Assembly: GCA_944321565.1 (NCBI GenBank) | Contig: CALULT010000005.1 | Span: 1-64,000 of the forward strand | Reading direction: 5' to 3' | Source: an uncultured Paraprevotella sp. | GTDB lineage: Bacteria; Bacteroidota; Bacteroidia; Bacteroidales; Bacteroidaceae | Length of the DNA stretch: 64,000 bases | In this document: positions 44,130 through 54,000 of the stretch, piece after piece | Position numbering within the stretch: the first letter of the stretch is position 1 | Layout of the letters: the number at the start of each line of letters is the position of its first letter | Translations under genes and position numbers: made by a program | The notes under the pieces: generated by a model | Database searches by the model: none | What the model was told of the DNA's origin: nothing | Seen by the model: the letters and a program-made list of their open reading frames with translations, nothing else

Positions 44130-44166
44130 AAAAAAACATCTGCAGGGAAATGAATCCTTGCGGATG
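44130..44166 (-). terminator. Terminator downstream of tRNA-Gln
   Basis: On the minus strand CATCcGCA (44166-44159) pairs with TGCaGATG (44144-44137) with one mismatch, followed by seven T (44130-44136). The upstream stretch 43929-44129 holds GC-rich sequence with no gene that I can support; a small GGGTCG/CGACCC hairpin lies at 44104-44119. Confidence 0.6.
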
Positions 44167-44172
44167 CTCTTT

Positions 44173-44246
44173 TGGTTGGACTACCTGGATTCGAACCAAG
44201 ACAAACAGAACCAAAACCTGTTGTGCTGCCATTACACCATAGTCCA
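44173..44246 (-). tRNA. trnQ: tRNA-Gln (anticodon TTG)
   Basis: The minus strand folds as a tRNA: acceptor arms TGGACTA (44246-44240) and TAGTCCA (44183-44177), discriminator A, an encoded CCA (44175-44173), D-arm with GGTGTAATGGC, anticodon stem ACAGG/TCTGT with loop TTTTGGT (anticodon TTG), and a T-arm with GGTTCGAATCC. It reads CAA (and CAG by wobble) codons. Its 3' end faces the FtsK/DUF262/DnaB-like region, the orientation used by elements that integrate into tRNA 3' ends, but I found no copied attachment site. Confidence 0.93.
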
Positions 44247-44323
44247 ATCCTTTGGTGCTACCTCTCGAAAGCGGTGCAAAATTAGCGTTTTTTCTGCTAA
44301 CTCGCAAATTTTATGCCTGTTTT

Positions 44324-45616
44324 TTATTTGGCAATAAGCAAAAAATAGTTTTTCTTGCCGCGTTGCACGAGCAAGTACTTGCCATCGAGCAAGTCATCTG
44401 TGGTCACCACGCGGTCGAAAGCGGTGAGCTTTTCCTTGTTCAGCGACACGCCTCCCCCCTGCACCATCTTGCGCATCTCTCCCTTGCTGGGGAAACATTG
44501 CGTCATTTCGGCCGTCAAGTCCACGGCTTTCACGCCTGCGGCCAAAGCATCGCGGCTGATTTCAAACTGCGGTACGCCCGCGAACACTTCGAGCAAAGTC
44601 TGTTCGTCCAGCTTGGCAAGACTTTCCTTTGTAGCTTTCCCGAAAAGGATGTTGCTGGCTTCCACGGCCATGTCGTAATCCTCACGGCTGTGCACCATGA
44701 CGGTGATTTCCTCAGCCAACCGTTTTTGCAGGATGCGCTGCCCCGGATCCTCGTCGTGACGGGCGATGAGGCTGTCTATTTCTTCCTTGTCGAGCGTGGT
44801 GAAGATACGGATATAACGTTTGGCATCCTCGTCGGCCACGTTGAGCCAGAATTGGTAGAAGGCGTAAGGGCTAGTGTAACGCCGGTCGAGCCAAACGTTG
44901 CCTTTCTCCGTCTTGCCGAATTTCGTGCCGTCGGCCTTTGTCACAAGCGGGCAAGTCAGGGCGAACACTTCGCCGCCATTGGTGCGGCGTATCAATTCGG
45001 CACCCGTAGTGATGTTGCCCCATTGGTCGCTGCCGCCCATCTGCAGCTTGCAACCTTTGTGTTCATATAAATAAAGGAAGTCATATCCTTGGAGGAGCTG
45101 GTAAGTGAATTCTGTGAATGAAAGCCCGTCGCGCGCCTCGCCGTTGAGCCGCTTCTGCACACTGTCCTTGGCCATCATGTAGTTCACGGTGATGTGCTTG
45201 CCCACTTCGCGGGCGAAGTCGAGGAACTTGAAGTCCTTCATCCAGTCGTAGTTGTTCACCAATTCGGCATGGTTGGGCGCGTCGCTATCAAAATCAAGGA
45301 AACGCTCCAACTGCTTTTTAATGCAGGCTACGTTGTGGCGCAAGGTCTCTTCATCAAGCAGGTTGCGTTCCTGGCTTTTGCCCGAAGGGTCGCCAATCAT
45401 ACCCGTGGCACCCCCGATGAGTGCTAAGGGCTTGTGCCCGCACCGTTGGAAATGTTTGAGCATCATCACACCGCAGAGGTGGCCTATGTGCAGGGAATCT
45501 GCCGTTGGGTCGATGCCCAGATAGGCAGTGACCTGCTCTTTTTCGAGTAATTCTTCGGTTCCCGGCATCATGTTATGGATCATGCCTCTCCATTTCAGTT
45601 CTTCTACAAAGTTCAT
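44324..45616 (-). CDS. tyrS: Tyrosyl-tRNA synthetase
   Basis: A 430-residue class I aminoacyl-tRNA synthetase. HIGH motif in [16 protein letters not shown], tyrosine-binding region [20 protein letters not shown] with QWGN, and the KMSKS counterpart [16 protein letters not shown]-terminal S4 RNA-binding domain (about 365-430) ends in ...[16 protein letters not shown]. It charges tRNA-Tyr. It has its own promoter at 45655-45685, inside the gap behind tatD. Confidence 0.96.
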   Translation of the reverse strand: MNFVEELKWRGMIHNMMPGTEELLEKEQVTAYLGIDPTADSLHIGHLCGVMMLKHFQRCGHKPLALIGGATGMIGDPSGKSQERNLLDEETLRHNVACIKKQLERFLDFDSDAPNHAELVNNYDWMKDFKFLDFAREVGKHITVNYMMAKDSVQKRLNGEARDGLSFTEFTYQLLQGYDFLYLYEHKGCKLQMGGSDQWGNITTGAELIRRTNGGEVFALTCPLVTKADGTKFGKTEKGNVWLDRRYTSPYAFYQFWLNVADEDAKRYIRIFTTLDKEEIDSLIARHDEDPGQRILQKRLAEEITVMVHSREDYDMAVEASNILFGKATKESLAKLDEQTLLEVFAGVPQFEISRDALAAGVKAVDLTAEMTQCFPSKGEMRKMVQGGGVSLNKEKLTAFDRVVTTDDLLDGKYLLVQRGKKNYFLLIAK

Positions 45617-45654
45617 CGTATGAGTCTATTTTGTTTTTATTCGTTTTGACGTGG

Positions 45655-45685
45655 CAAAAGTACGACCTTTCGCCGACACTTGCAA
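45655..45685 (-). promoter_or_regulatory. tyrS promoter
   Basis: On the minus strand TTG (45683-45685), a 20-nt spacer and TACTTTTG (45655-45662) fit the Bacteroidetes consensus; the -7 box lies 38 nt before the ATG. Confidence 0.65.
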
Positions 45686-45694
45686 CTTATACTA

Positions 45695-46357
45695 TTATTT
45701 TTTAGCATTCTGCGAAATGTCATACAGATTTTGCAGACATTGCATGTTCAAGCTTTCAGGACTGCATCCGCGCAAATCAGCAGCGGTATGGTACAAGGCT
45801 TCCACGGAACACCGGGCTTCGTCTGTTTCGAGAAACAGCCTTTCGGGCGGACATAGGCGCAGGCTTTCTGAATTGAAGCGTAGCCCAAAACTCAGATAAA
45901 AGCCGCGGGTGAGGAGGTTTTCCGCCAACTGGGGTTTCCCGCGAAAGCCATGAATTACGCAAGCGGTTCCCGGACGAATCCGCTTCATTATGGCCAGTAA
46001 TTCTTCCCAGGCTTTAACGCAATGGATGATAACGGGCAGCCCCCTCTCGCCGGCCAACCCTAGTTGCCGGGCAAAGGCATCACACTGGAGACTGAAAGAG
46101 ACCGTGCAACATTTGTCAAGTCCGGCCTCTCCAATGGCAACACATTGGGAACAAAGAGCCATGCGACCTAATTGGCGCAACGCGTCATCGGAAGATGCGG
46201 GAAGATGCCATGGATGGATGCCTGCGGAAAAAGGGTTGCCGGCATTGACGGCCGCATCCTCTTCTTCTGTGGAAAGAGGCAGAAGGACGTTGCGGATAAC
46301 AGTTTCACGGGGCGAAACAGCCTCGCGGTGGGCATGGAAGTTCAAATAGGGAAACAT
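45695..46357 (-). CDS. tatD: TatD-family metal-dependent hydrolase
   Basis: A 220-residue TIM-barrel hydrolase, somewhat shorter than E. coli TatD (260). Visible pieces: YLNFHAHREA (metal-binding HxH), SAGIHPWHL, CVAIGEAGLDKCC (metal Glu), LPVIIHCVKAWEELLAIMKR, VIHGFRGKPQLAENLL and FLETDEARCSVEALY (metal Asp). Family members are 3'-5' exonucleases or D-aminoacyl hydrolases. It follows yidD by 9 nt. Confidence 0.85.
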   Translation of the reverse strand: MFPYLNFHAHREAVSPRETVIRNVLLPLSTEEEDAAVNAGNPFSAGIHPWHLPASSDDALRQLGRMALCSQCVAIGEAGLDKCCTVSFSLQCDAFARQLGLAGERGLPVIIHCVKAWEELLAIMKRIRPGTACVIHGFRGKPQLAENLLTRGFYLSFGLRFNSESLRLCPPERLFLETDEARCSVEALYHTAADLRGCSPESLNMQCLQNLYDISQNAKK

Positions 46358-46366
46358 GGCGGGCTG

Positions 46367-46609
46367 TCAAGGAACGGGATCATAGCCACTTCCGCCCCAC
46401 GGATGACAGCGAAGCACCCGGCGCACGGCCAAATAGAAGCCTTTAAAAGGCCCGTGTTTGCGGATGGCTTCGATGGCATATTGCGAACATGTGGGAGTGA
46501 ACCGGCACGAAGGCGGGGTGAATGGGGAAATGCCCTTGCGGTAAAATTGTATGGGCGCGATGAGGATGGCGGACAACAGGCGGAGGAAAAAACGACAAAG
46601 CTTATTCAT
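46367..46609 (-). CDS. yidD: Membrane protein insertion efficiency factor YidD
   Basis: An 80-residue protein beginning [20 protein letters not shown], with an amphipathic N-terminal helix and the conserved core [20 protein letters not shown], followed by [16 protein letters not shown]. It assists YidC-dependent insertion of inner membrane proteins. I start at 46609, which overlaps the rnpA stop by 8 nt, in line with the usual rnpA-yidD coupling; the longer frame start at 46654 is less likely. Confidence 0.92.
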   Translation of the reverse strand: MNKLCRFFLRLLSAILIAPIQFYRKGISPFTPPSCRFTPTCSQYAIEAIRKHGPFKGFYLAVRRVLRCHPWGGSGYDPVP

Positions 46610-47033
46610 GGGCGGAAACCTCCGTGGCGGATTGCATGAGCCGTTCGGACACACGCATCAACAGATGTTTCACACTGCGCTCCACCTCGCCTGTGGCATA
46701 CAACCTGTCGGACAACCACAGGAAAGCAATCATGAGATGCCGGCCGGAGAGTTTTTCCATGGCTTCGTCCAACAGGTGCTTGTGCAAACGATACCCCTCA
46801 CGTATTTGCCTTTTCACACGGTTCCGTTTGACCGCCCGTTTGAAATGGCGTTTCGACACCGACACCATGATGGACACCGGAGCTGACGTTTCCGCTTGCG
46901 CCACCGGCATGAAGACAACCCGGAGGGGGAAAGCCGACATTGACTTCCCGCCGCCTGCAAACAAAGCCTCAATAAGACGCTTGCTGCACAGGCGTTCTTC
47001 CTTATGAAATGAGAAGTAGGACTTTTGTTTCAT
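46602..47033 (-). CDS. rnpA: Ribonuclease P protein component
   Basis: A 143-residue basic protein. RnpA features: [20 protein letters not shown] at the N-terminus and the signature [20 protein letters not shown] (RNA-binding RNR motif). It supports the catalytic RNA of RNase P in tRNA 5' maturation. A terminator after hemD lies just upstream, so it may use an unrecognised promoter of its own or readthrough. Confidence 0.94.
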   Translation of the reverse strand: MKQKSYFSFHKEERLCSKRLIEALFAGGGKSMSAFPLRVVFMPVAQAETSAPVSIMVSVSKRHFKRAVKRNRVKRQIREGYRLHKHLLDEAMEKLSGRHLMIAFLWLSDRLYATGEVERSVKHLLMRVSERLMQSATEVSAHE

Positions 47034-47059
47034 GATTCACGTGTGTATGGAATGTGTAG

Positions 47060-47091
47060 AAAAATAAAGAGGGCGCACATCCGGCACCCTC
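47060..47091 (-). terminator. Terminator after hemD
   Basis: On the minus strand GAGGGTGC (47091-47084) pairs with GCGCCCTC (47076-47069), including one G-T pair, followed by TTTATTTT. It lies about 23 nt after the hemD stop. Confidence 0.65.
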
Positions 47092-47113
47092 CTTTATGTC
47101 GCTCCGCTTAGGC

Positions 47114-47857
47114 TTAGCCGTTTTGCTTTTTGATAAAAGCATCCAACGCAGCGGTGATAGAAGGGTATTGCGGGGAAGGAGCTTCCAAATCCAAACGCAA
47201 TCCTGCATCTTTCACTGCTTTGGCCGTAGTCGGGCCGAATGAGCCAATGGCGATATCCTTTTGTTCGAACTTGGGAAAGTTCTTCAGCAATGCCTGTATG
47301 CCGGACGGGCTGAAGAAAATCAACATGTCGTAATCAAACTTCTCTTCCGAAGTAAAATCATTGCTCACAGTCCGATACATAACCACTTCCTTGTGGATGA
47401 GTTTCTTGGAATCCAGCAGGTTTGCTATCTCATCGTTATGTACGTCGGACAGGGGAACAAGATATTTTTCGGTTTTGTGCTTGACCATAGCAGGCAACAA
47501 ATCGTCTATCTTCCCGGTTGAGCCAAAGAACACTTTACGTTTGCGATACTGTACATACTTTTGTATATAGAGCGCGATAGTTTCCGTAATGCAGAAATAT
47601 TTCATGTCTTCAGGGATGGCTACGCGCAACTCCTTGCACAAAAGGAAAAAATGGTCAATGGCGTTGCGCGAAGTAAACACGATAGCCGTGTAATCCAAGA
47701 TGGATACTTTCTGCTGGCGGAATTCTTTTGCCGAAAGTCCTTCAACTTTGATGAAGGGACGGAAGACTAAATCTACACCGTACTTGGAAGCGATCTCGAA
47801 ATAAGGAGATTTCTCAGAGGTTGGTTTGGGTTGTGAAACCAATATCTTCTTAATCAT
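47114..47857 (-). CDS. hemD: Uroporphyrinogen-III synthase-like protein
   Basis: A 247-residue HemD-family protein with the two-lobed alpha/beta fold: KKILVSQPKPTSEKSPYFEI at the start, DYTAIVFTSRNAIDHFFLLC, FVPLSD-like LVPLSDVHNDEIANLL, DMLIFFSPSGIQALLKNFPK and IAIGSFGPTTAKAVKDAGLR. It cyclises hydroxymethylbilane in tetrapyrrole synthesis. Many Bacteroidales keep hemD here even where haem synthesis is incomplete, so activity should not be assumed. It follows DUF4271 by 16 nt. Confidence 0.88.
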   Translation of the reverse strand: MIKKILVSQPKPTSEKSPYFEIASKYGVDLVFRPFIKVEGLSAKEFRQQKVSILDYTAIVFTSRNAIDHFFLLCKELRVAIPEDMKYFCITETIALYIQKYVQYRKRKVFFGSTGKIDDLLPAMVKHKTEKYLVPLSDVHNDEIANLLDSKKLIHKEVVMYRTVSNDFTSEEKFDYDMLIFFSPSGIQALLKNFPKFEQKDIAIGSFGPTTAKAVKDAGLRLDLEAPSPQYPSITAALDAFIKKQNG

Positions 47858-47873
47858 AGGTGTCCAAATATTT

Positions 47874-48884
47874 TTATAATAGTATGTCGTTCGTATATAT
47901 CAGTGCCTGCCATAACCCGAAAAGGGGCATTATTTCAAGGGCACAAAAGTACACAATTAAATGCAGAACGCCATGAAAACTATGAAAAAAGATGTAAAAC
48001 GTCTTATAAAATAGGAGAAGTTTGACGAAAATGAGCAACAGAACCAAATAAGACAATGCGAGATGTGCGGGCAGGTTAAAATAAACCATGACAAGAGCGA
48101 GGGGAAAAAACAAAATTCCTTCGCCGGCAACAAGAAAAGAATAGGATTCGCCCCAAGTTTTTCGTGCCTGCTTGTCAAAAAATACCCAATTCACAAAAGC
48201 ATAAACGACTTGCTTAAGGCATAAATAGAGCCAACAAACAGCAATATAGATACCCAAAAGCGCATGGTAGGAAACAGGCACCATGAACAGGTCGTAGGTA
48301 GTTTGGACATAGTCAAAATAAATAAGCCCGGCCAAAAGCCCGGTTTGCAGGTAAAGGAACACGGCATGGCGCATTTCCCGACCTGTTTTCGTCCCAAAGA
48401 GCTGGTCTTTGTCCACCCGGTTCAGGAAAAAAATTTGGATGCGTTTCTGAATACCGCTCCTGTTGGCGGCTAAAATAGAAACCACCACAAAAAAGCAACA
48501 TAACAGGATACAGGCCACCCAATTGTCGTTGCGCAACAAGTAAGGAAGCGGTTCGGATATTCTTCCAAAGGGACGAAATGGGATTTCCGGGTGATAGACA
48601 GGACTGTGCTGGAAAAAGCCTTCATCCTGGAAAGAAGGAAGTGTAGAAAATGACACATCCCCGGAGGGGATATCCCAACCGGGAAGATTCAACGTGTCCG
48701 GACGGGTCGAGCGCACCTGCATACGCTCCGGAAGGTTGGCTTGAACAGCAGAGTCTTGTTGGGCAGGAGTAGCGTCTTCCGGCAGGCTCTCAATAATATC
48801 AGCCGGATGGAAGTCTTTTTTCCGAACGGTTGCCCGGATGAAGGTTTGGCTGGCCGGGGGGCGGTTTTGAATAGAATCTCTCAT
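47874..48884 (-). CDS. DUF4271 integral membrane protein
   Basis: A 336-residue protein. The first ~115 residues are polar and Pro-rich (disordered); then about six transmembrane helices follow, with DQLFGTKTGREMRHAVFLYL between the first two. This matches DUF4271, a Bacteroidetes-specific membrane family of unknown role that is regularly encoded next to hemD. It is separated by 3 nt from the LOG-family gene upstream. Confidence 0.82.
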   Translation of the reverse strand: MRDSIQNRPPASQTFIRATVRKKDFHPADIIESLPEDATPAQQDSAVQANLPERMQVRSTRPDTLNLPGWDIPSGDVSFSTLPSFQDEGFFQHSPVYHPEIPFRPFGRISEPLPYLLRNDNWVACILLCCFFVVVSILAANRSGIQKRIQIFFLNRVDKDQLFGTKTGREMRHAVFLYLQTGLLAGLIYFDYVQTTYDLFMVPVSYHALLGIYIAVCWLYLCLKQVVYAFVNWVFFDKQARKTWGESYSFLVAGEGILFFPLALVMVYFNLPAHLALSYLVLLLIFVKLLLFYKTFYIFFHSFHGVLHLIVYFCALEIMPLFGLWQALIYTNDILL

Positions 48885-48887
48885 GGC

Positions 48888-49475
48888 TTAAATGGCGGCG
48901 AATTTGCGGATGCTTTTATCCCAACATGGTGTGGACAGCAAGAGACTAACAGCTTCTGCAGGAGAAGATGCCACTTTCCATATATCCAAGTGAGCCGGAC
49001 GCATGAAATGTTCTTCGGCTGCGCGTGAGAGCATCTCCAGCAAAGGGTCGTAGAAACCTTGGGCATTCAGGATGACAATAGGATTCAAATATAACCCCAA
49101 TTGTTTCCAGGTGATGATTTCGAGCAGTTCTTCCAACGTGCCGCATCCGCCGGGCAAGGCGATGATGCCGTCCGAGAGACGAGCCATCGTTTCCTTGCGG
49201 CTGTGCATGTCATTGGTTTCAATCAGTTCTGTCAACCCAGGGTGGCACCATCCTTGTTCTATCATGAAACGGGGAATAACACCTGTCACTTTTCCGCCTG
49301 CAGCAAGACAAGCATCGGCACAGGCTTTCATCAATCCTTGGTTGCCCGCACCGTTAACCAGCCGTATGCCTTGTCCGGCCAGCATCCTCCCCAATTCGGA
49401 AGCAACATGAAAATAGGCTTCCGGCACTTGTGTGCTGGAAGCCGAATATACGCAAACAGATTGAATATGGTTCAT
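48888..49475 (-). CDS. LOG-family nucleotide 5'-monophosphate phosphoribohydrolase
   Basis: A 195-residue Rossmann-fold protein of the TIGR00730/LOG family. Start at 49475 gives MNHIQSVCVYSASSTQVPEA. The signature PGGCGTLEELLE (PGGxGTxxE) and RKETMARLSDGIIAL are present. Plant and bacterial LOG enzymes release free cytokinins from their nucleotides; most bacterial members are generic purine nucleotide hydrolases. It starts 2 nt after metK ends, so they are co-transcribed. Confidence 0.88.
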   Translation of the reverse strand: MNHIQSVCVYSASSTQVPEAYFHVASELGRMLAGQGIRLVNGAGNQGLMKACADACLAAGGKVTGVIPRFMIEQGWCHPGLTELIETNDMHSRKETMARLSDGIIALPGGCGTLEELLEIITWKQLGLYLNPIVILNAQGFYDPLLEMLSRAAEEHFMRPAHLDIWKVASSPAEAVSLLLSTPCWDKSIRKFAAI

Positions 49476-49477
49476 GG

Positions 49478-50764
49478 TCAGGACAGTCCGAAAGCTGCTT
49501 TTATCTTGTCCACGTAATCCAATTTTTCCCAAGTGAACAACTCCACTTCCATGGTTTTCGTAGGCATGTAGCGGCTTTGGAACACTTTGGTGACAACACG
49601 GGGCTGACGACCCAAATGGCCATATGCGGCAGTCTCCTCATAAATGGGATTGCGCAACTTCAAGCGGTCTTCAATGGCTTTCGGACGCAGGTCGAACAGT
49701 TCCGCAATCTTTTGTGCGATGTCCCCGTCACTCATCTTGACATGGCTGCGCCCGTAGGTGTTGACGTAGATGTTCACCGGACGCGCCACGCCGATGGCAT
49801 AGCTGACTTGCACCAGCATCTCGTCGGCCACACCGGCCGCTACCATGTTCTTGGCGATATGGCGGGCGGCATATGCAGCCGAGCGGTCCACCTTGGAAGG
49901 ATCTTTTCCCGAAAAAGCACCTCCGCCATGCGCCCCTTTTCCGCCATAGGTGTCCACGATGATTTTGCGTCCGGTCAACCCAGTGTCTCCGTGCGGGCCT
50001 CCGATGACAAACTTGCCTGTCGGATTAACATGATAGGTGATGTTTCCGTCAAACAGTCTGAGGATGTCCGGGTTGTGTATCTCGCTGATGACGCGGGGCA
50101 TCAGGATGTGAATGACATCTTCGCGTATCTTGTCCAGCATCTTGCGGTCGGCCTCTTCCTGATTGCCGTCCACGGGTTGCACGAAATCGTCGTGCTGGGT
50201 GGAAACCACGATGGTGTCCACGCGCACAGGCTTCCCGTGTGCGTCATATTCGATGGTCACCTGGCTTTTGGCATCAGGACGGAGGTAGGTCATTTCCTTG
50301 CCTTCGCGCCGTATGTCGGCCAATACGCGCAGGATTTTGTGGCTCAGGTCAAGGGACAGCGGCATGAAGTTTTCTGTTTCGTTGGTGGCGTAGCCGAACA
50401 TCATGCCTTGGTCGCCCGCACCTTGCTCCATGGGGTCTTCGCGCTCCACGCCCCGGTTGATGTCCGGGCTTTGTTCATGGATGGCAGACAACACGCCACA
50501 GCTTTCGGCTTCGAACTTGTATTCCGCTTTGGTGTAGCCGATGCGGCGGATGGTGCGCCGCGCGATTTCCTGCAAATCGACATAAGCTTTTGATTTCACC
50601 TCTCCGGCCACGATGACCTGTCCGGTGGTGACCATCGTCTCGCAAGCCACTTTTGATTCGGGGTCGAAAGCCAATAATTCGTCCAGGATGGCATCGGAAA
50701 TCTGGTCTGCCACTTTGTCGGGGTGTCCTTCGGACACGGATTCTGAAGTAAATAAGTAACCCAT
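49478..50764 (-). CDS. metK: S-adenosylmethionine synthetase
   Basis: A 428-residue enzyme that makes SAM from methionine and ATP. Motifs: [20 protein letters not shown] (ATP/Met site), [36 protein letters not shown] and [20 protein letters not shown]. The leader contains a SAM-II-like riboswitch (50838-50889), which would switch the gene off when SAM is high. It heads a metK-LOG-DUF4271-hemD unit. Confidence 0.97.
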   Translation of the reverse strand: MGYLFTSESVSEGHPDKVADQISDAILDELLAFDPESKVACETMVTTGQVIVAGEVKSKAYVDLQEIARRTIRRIGYTKAEYKFEAESCGVLSAIHEQSPDINRGVEREDPMEQGAGDQGMMFGYATNETENFMPLSLDLSHKILRVLADIRREGKEMTYLRPDAKSQVTIEYDAHGKPVRVDTIVVSTQHDDFVQPVDGNQEEADRKMLDKIREDVIHILMPRVISEIHNPDILRLFDGNITYHVNPTGKFVIGGPHGDTGLTGRKIIVDTYGGKGAHGGGAFSGKDPSKVDRSAAYAARHIAKNMVAAGVADEMLVQVSYAIGVARPVNIYVNTYGRSHVKMSDGDIAQKIAELFDLRPKAIEDRLKLRNPIYEETAAYGHLGRQPRVVTKVFQSRYMPTKTMEVELFTWEKLDYVDKIKAAFGLS

Positions 50765-50837
50765 TTTTTTTGTAATTTGAATAAATGATAAGTTGAAAAT
50801 GGGGTTTCATTGGGAAGGTATGCGTGCAATGCGGACA

Positions 50838-50889
50838 TTGCCTTTAGCATTTTTTACTGTGGTTGCAAGCCGCCCAAATCTATCCACAT
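50838..50889 (-). promoter_or_regulatory. SAM-II-like riboswitch in the metK leader
   Basis: The minus strand reads TGTGG (P1 5' arm), then GATTTGG, GGCTTGCAA, CCACA (P1 3' arm), an A-rich linker and TGCTAAAGG. This is the compact H-type pseudoknot layout of SAM-II: P1 pairs TGTGG with CCACA, and GCA of TTGCA can pair with TGC of TGCTAAAG. It lies between the promoter box at 50904-50911 and the metK start, as a translational switch requires. Assigned by eye from consensus features; a covariance-model search would decide. Confidence 0.7.
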
Positions 50890-50903
50890 TTGTATTTCGT
50901 CTG

Positions 50904-50911
50904 CAAAGTTA
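50904..50911 (-). promoter_or_regulatory. metK promoter -7 element (TAACTTTG)
   Basis: The minus strand reads TAACTTTG. Transcription would start near 50897, a few bases before the riboswitch P1 stem, leaving a leader of about 130 nt before metK. Confidence 0.55.
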
Positions 50912-50985
50912 AGGAGAAAAGAAGAAAAGAGGCGTGTTTTCCCCAATTATTTATGTTTTTATTAGGTTTCTAGCTCGTTTTTTCC

Positions 50986-50993
50986 TATTTTTG
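50986..50993 (+). promoter_or_regulatory. Promoter -7 element of the GH51-GH43 gene (TATTTTTG)
   Basis: TATTTTTG lies 50 nt before the ATG at 51044. No TTG is found at the normal distance, so an activator may be needed. Confidence 0.5.
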
Positions 50994-51043
50994 ACGCAGG
51001 AACGAGTTTTATTGATTAACCTAACGACAATAATTTATTTATC

Positions 51044-54000
51044 ATGAACAAATCTCCTATTTTCAGGTGGGGCGCGACGCTGGCCATGGCGGTCTGCATG
51101 CTGTCTGCCCCGGCACAGGTGACGTTGGACATTGATGCTGGCCGGCGTGGACCTGCCATCGGCGAGCGTCATTACGGCCTTTTCTTCGAGGAAATCAACC
51201 ATGCGGGTGATGGTGGCTTGTATGCGGAGTTGATTCACAACCGCTCGTTTGAGGACAACGCGGCGAATCCGGACAAGTGGTGGGCGGTAGGCAAAGCCGA
51301 CATGTCTGTCACCACGGAAGGGCTGCTCAACGCGGCGCAAGGACATGCCCTTAGGCTGCAGATGCACGCACCGGGCGATGGTGTGCGCAACGAAGGTTTT
51401 TGGGGCATCGACGTGGTGGAAGGACGCGTTTACAAGCTGTCTTTTTGGATTCGCGCGGAGGAGGCTTATGAAGGTGTGTTGACTTGCTCGTTGCAGGCAG
51501 AAGACGGCACATCGTTGGGTGCGACGGAAATCCCGGCGGACGTGAACGGCGAGTGGGTGAAGCTGGAAGCTGAAATCACGGCCACGGGCGATGACCCGAA
51601 AGGATGGTTTGTGCTGACCGGAGATACGCCGGGCACGGTGGTGCTGGACGTGGTGAGCCTCTTCCCGCCGACATGGAAAGGCCGTGCGAACGGTTGCCGA
51701 CCCGACTTGGCTGAAATGCTGGCGGCAATGAAGCCCGGATTCGTGCGTTTTCCCGGCGGATGCTATGTGGAAGGCGTGTGGGGAGGCGGGAGCACGAACC
51801 GCTTTGAATGGAAGAAGACCATCGGGCCGATAGAGGAACGTCCGGGCCACATGAACCAGAACTGGGGCTACCGCGTGACGGACGGGATGGGATTCCACGA
51901 GATGCTCCAGCTGACGGAAGATTTGGGCGCGGAACCGCTCTTCGTGGTGAACATGGGCATGGGGCACGGCTGGGCCGAAGACTACCGCCAGATTGATGAA
52001 TACATCCAAGAGGCGCTTGACGCGATTGAGTATTGCAACGGCGACGCGCAGACCACGAAATGGGGCGCGGAGCGGGCAAAGAACGGGCATCCTGAGCCCT
52101 TCAATTTGCGCCTGATAGAGATAGGAAATGAGAATTATAACTTTTCCTCTGAAAACAATAGCGACCAAAGCGACCACTATGCGGAACGTTACATCCAGTT
52201 CTTCGAGGCCATCCGCGAAAAATATCCCGAAGTGACAATTATCGGCAACGTGGAAGCATGGGGCACAGACAATCCGTCGTGGCGCAATCCCTATCCCGTA
52301 GATGTGGTGGATGAGCATTATTACCGCAACCCGTCTTGGTTTGAAGGGAAATATAACAAATATGACACTTACAGCCGTTCGGCCCACAAGATTTATGTGG
52401 GCGAATATGCCGTGACGCAGGATTTCGGTGTGCAAGGTCACTTGGAGGCCGCTTTGGGCGAGGCCGTGTTCATGCTGGGCATGGAAAATAATTCGGACGT
52501 GTGCGTGATGAACAGCTACGCGCCGATATTTGCCAATGTGAACAACTACAATTGGCGTCCGGACATGATACAGTTCGATAGCCGCACAAGCTATGGTACT
52601 CCCTCGTATTATGTGCAACAGCTTTTCCCGAACAACGTGGGGAAAGAGAATGTGGAGTGGACGGAAGAAAACAATACGTCCCGTCGTGTAGGGTTGAGCA
52701 CGTGGAGCACGACCGTCACGTTTGACAACGTGCGGGTGACGGGCGGCGATGGCACGGAAATATTCAGCGATGACTTTTCGTCCTCTAATTCCTTGTGGCA
52801 GGCAGGCGGCGGACGTTGGGAGGTGTCTGGCGGACAACTCCACCAAGAGGATGTCGCCATGATGGGCTCGGTGTACGTGTGCGACATTGAAGCCGGGGAT
52901 GATTATACTTTTGAGGTGGAGGCCACGAAAAACAGCGGGGCTGAAGGTTTCCTGATTGCGTTCAATTACGTTGATGACAAGAATTATTGCTGGTGGAACT
53001 TGGGCGGATGGAACAACACGCAGCATGGCGTGGAAGTTTGCTCGGACGGGGTGAAGTCCACGGTGGCTTCCGTGGCGGGCGCTTTGGAGACGGGGCGCAC
53101 CTACCGCATACGGATCCGGGTGGAGGGTACGCGCGTGAGATGCTACCTCGATGATGAATTGCTGCACGACTTTACGTTGCCTGCCGTCGAGCGGCGCAAG
53201 GTGTATGCGGCTGCCAGCATCGACGACGAGGCGGGTGTGCTTTATGTCAAACTGGTCAACCCGCATGCCGCGGCGCAGGCCGTGACTGTCAACTTGGCCA
53301 ACGCTTCCGTCACGGGAGGCAGCATGGTGGAGCTGACAAGCGGGAGCAATAAAGATGAAAATTCGCTGGACAACCCGCGCAATGTCGTGCCGCGCGAATC
53401 GACGCTGGACGTTGCCGGGCAGCGGTTCACGGTGGACATGCCGGCTTGGTCGCTCCGAATCTTGCGGCTGGACGTGACGGACGTGAAAATCGTGGAGGAA
53501 GAACCTGCCACGTTGCCCGAACCGCTGGTGCAATACAGTTTTGAGGCAGGGAAAGGCACGGACGATTCGGGCACTTTCCAAGGCACGTTGCAGGGCGGCG
53601 CGTCCGTTGTGGCCATGGAGGATGGCAACCACGCGCTCTACACCGGGGCGGATGCAAAGGGCGGTTACCTGGATATGGGAGCCGATATGGCCCGTGCGAC
53701 GCTCGGCGCGATAGAGGAGGATTATTCCGTGTCGGTGGACATTGCCTTGGCCGGCGTGGGCAACCTGGCGCAGGCATGCTGGGCCTATGGACTGGCGGAC
53801 GGGACGGACAAATATATGGGGCTGGTCGGTTCGGCCGGCAACATGGACTGGAGCTTCACGGCCAAAGGTGATGCGGGGGCCAGTTTCGTGGCTTCGCGCG
53901 GCGGGTTGGGATATGGCCGGTGGCATAATCTGACCTACGTGCAGGAAGGCGGCATGGCCCGCTTCTACGTGGACGGGCGGCTGGTTGCGGAACAAGAGAC

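Noticed and set aside
43925..44131. 68-codon frame beyond the DnaB-like remnant
   Set aside because: Arg/Pro-rich reading of a GC-rich stretch without start signals or homology.
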